Source of the DNA: an uncultured Lachnospiraceae bacterium
GTDB taxonomy: Bacteria > Bacillota > Clostridia > Lachnospirales > Lachnospiraceae
Length of the DNA stretch: 7,538 bases
Assembly (NCBI GenBank): GCA_910586275.1
Contig: CAJUIM010000147.1
Coordinates: 1 to 7,538 of the forward strand
Direction: 5' to 3'
Of the stretch, positions 6,748-7,538 are shown piece by piece. Within the stretch, counting starts at the first letter, position 1; the number at the start of each line of letters is the position of its first letter. Position numbers and translations under genes: made by a program. The notes beneath the pieces were generated by a model. It did not search any database. It was given only the letters and a program-made list of their open reading frames with translations, and was not told the origin of the DNA.

Positions 6748-7191
6748 TCACTCCTTTGAATCTGTCTTAAATAAAGTATACGGGAAGCTGTCCTCAAAAT
6801 CAAATACTACTTCCTCCAAGCCTGTATCAAAGTCTTTATTGATTTCCTTCCTTACAGCCGCCGTGGAAATCCCGGCTATCATCCCGCTGCCTGCATCCGC
6901 AAGCAGAAAAGCAGTAAAAAGTGCCACAGATACTACCAACCGCAGCTTAAAAGAGGAAAAGGAGCCTTCTGCCGCATTTCCCCCGTTTTCCTCCAATGCA
7001 TACAGTTCTCCGTCCCGTCCTCCCTTTCCCAAATCGTGGTACCCCCTGCTATAGAGCGGAAATTCCTCCTCCTTGCCCGATATTCCATACAGCATCCGCT
7101 CCCTGCTCCTCATCCGCATCCTATTATCCATGTTTTCTGCCCGTATCCTCTGCACCAACTGAATCTTCTGATCCGTCGAAAATTTTCCCAT
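6748..7191 (-). CDS. Small single-pass membrane protein of unknown function
   Basis: The protein has 147 residues from ATG 7191. The N-terminal part is strongly basic and probably cytoplasmic (MGKFSTDQKIQLVQRIRAEN, then a run rich in Arg and Met to about 33). A charged linker follows (about 37-80). One hydrophobic segment lies at about 83-108. The acidic C-terminus, GLEEVVFDFEDSFPYTLFK (about 124-142), would be outside. No family is recognised. The start is uncertain: a GTG at 7242 in the same frame has no ribosome site, while ATG 7191 is preceded only by a G-rich stretch. The gene ends directly upstream of the DUF5714 gene, separated from its preferred start by 60 nt that contain the small overlapping ORF, so the two are likely one operon. 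The basic N-terminus next to a membrane span could suit a regulatory or complex-assembly role, but nothing proves it. Confidence 0.7.
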   Translation of the reverse strand: MGKFSTDQKIQLVQRIRAENMDNRMRMRSRERMLYGISGKEEEFPLYSRGYHDLGKGGRDGELYALEENGGNAAEGSFSSFKLRLVVSVALFTAFLLADAGSGMIAGISTAAVRKEINKDFDTGLEEVVFDFEDSFPYTLFKTDSKE

Positions 7192-7311
7192 ACGACCCAA
7201 CCCCGTCCATATCTTAACATAAAATATGCCTGAACGCCGCACTTTATGCCCAATATCATTAACTTAAGCCGCAGCCCCTTCTTTGGCACAAATCTCCCGT
7301 AATATTATTAA

Positions 7312-7340
7312 GGACAGAAAATCTTTAAGATTTTCTGCCC
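7312..7340 (-). terminator. Long hairpin, probable terminator of the nuclease-like gene
   Basis: On the minus strand GGGCAGAAAATC pairs with GATTTTCTGTCC (12 bp, one G-U pair, extendable by two A-T pairs). It begins 15 nt after the stop codon at 7356. The following sequence is only A/T-rich (TTAATAATATT), without a clean T run, so termination may be weak. The G-U pair becomes an A-C mismatch on the plus strand, which supports a minus-strand role. Confidence 0.5.
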
Positions 7341-7355
7341 TGTGATGCCCTGCTT

Positions 7356-7538
7356 TTAAATGATATGATATTCCACATAAAGTTCCTGACGATATTCTTT
7401 ATCCTGTGATACTTTGATAACGTCTGATAAACGGCCATCTTCACTTAAAAGTCTTATTAGTTTTGCCAACATTTCCTCACCTTTTTTCACATTCTCCTGA
7501 TCTCTCATCAACAATGTCATATACTCATGCCTCCATTC
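7356..7538 (-). CDS. C-terminal tail of a Rpn/PD-(D/E)XK nuclease-like protein (5' end missing)
   Basis: Sixty residues are visible, entering from the right edge and ending at TAA 7358-7356. The sequence starts EWRHEYMTLLMRDQENVKKG, followed by a helical, charged stretch and the end YRQELYVEYHII. A tail of the form 'R.EYMTLLMRDQE..' followed by Lys/Glu/Gly-rich helix is common in clostridial Rpn-family proteins (recombination-promoting nuclease, often annotated as transposase). The catalytic domain lies outside the window, so this is inference. An ATG at 7520 with GGAGG 9 nt upstream could alternatively start a separate 54-residue protein, but continuity with an upstream domain is more likely. 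Confidence 0.55.
   Translation of the reverse strand, partial: EWRHEYMTLLMRDQENVKKGEEMLAKLIRLLSEDGRLSDVIKVSQDKEYRQELYVEYHII

Noticed and set aside
6578..7054. Plus-strand open frame of 158 codons
   Set aside because: It spans two minus-strand genes, has no ribosome site and reads as Ser-rich shadow sequence.
1..7538. CRISPR array, tRNA, rRNA or insertion sequence ends
   Set aside because: No regularly spaced repeats, cloverleaf-like sequence or terminal inverted repeats were seen on reading through.

Overview
The window reads as chromosomal DNA of a low-to-moderate GC Gram-positive anaerobe, most likely a Lachnospiraceae-type Clostridium relative. The grounds are strong AGGAGG-type ribosome binding sites, a lipobox lipoprotein, a GHKL/LytTR two-component pair, an ECF sigma/DUF4179 anti-sigma pair and a DUF5714 protein. 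All intact genes lie on the minus strand, so the reading order is from high to low coordinates. No organism name can be proved from the sequence alone.

Right end (7538 to 5995). The window opens inside the C-terminal tail of a gene that resembles Rpn/PD-(D/E)XK 'transposase-like' nucleases. A long hairpin follows. Next come a small single-pass membrane protein and, directly behind it, a cysteine-rich DUF5714-type protein. These last two look like a two-gene operon.

Middle (5994 to 3933). About 300 bp carry no intact gene, but the plus strand holds a decayed, frameshifted coding remnant, possibly of an FtsX-like ABC permease. The promoter of the next gene pair lies inside this remnant. That pair is an ECF-type sigma factor followed, with an 11-nt overlap, by a membrane-anchored DUF4179-type anti-sigma factor.

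Left half (3905 to 1). A good housekeeping-type promoter drives a LytTR response regulator and a GHKL sensor kinase, also overlapping by 11 nt. A rho-independent terminator closes this operon. The intergenic region behind it carries two exact copies of an 8-bp sequence spaced 22 bp centre to centre, upstream of a perfect TATAAT that has no recognisable -35. This is the layout expected for a LytTR activator target. The promoter drives a lipoprotein and a translationally coupled multi-spanning membrane protein (ABC-2 permease-like) that runs off the left edge.

How it may work together (inference). The kinase senses a signal at the membrane, and the LytTR regulator binds the 22-bp-period repeats and switches on the lipoprotein/permease operon, whose ATPase would lie beyond the left edge. 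The sigma/anti-sigma pair is a second, independent envelope signalling unit. No CRISPR array, tRNA, rRNA or insertion sequence was seen.
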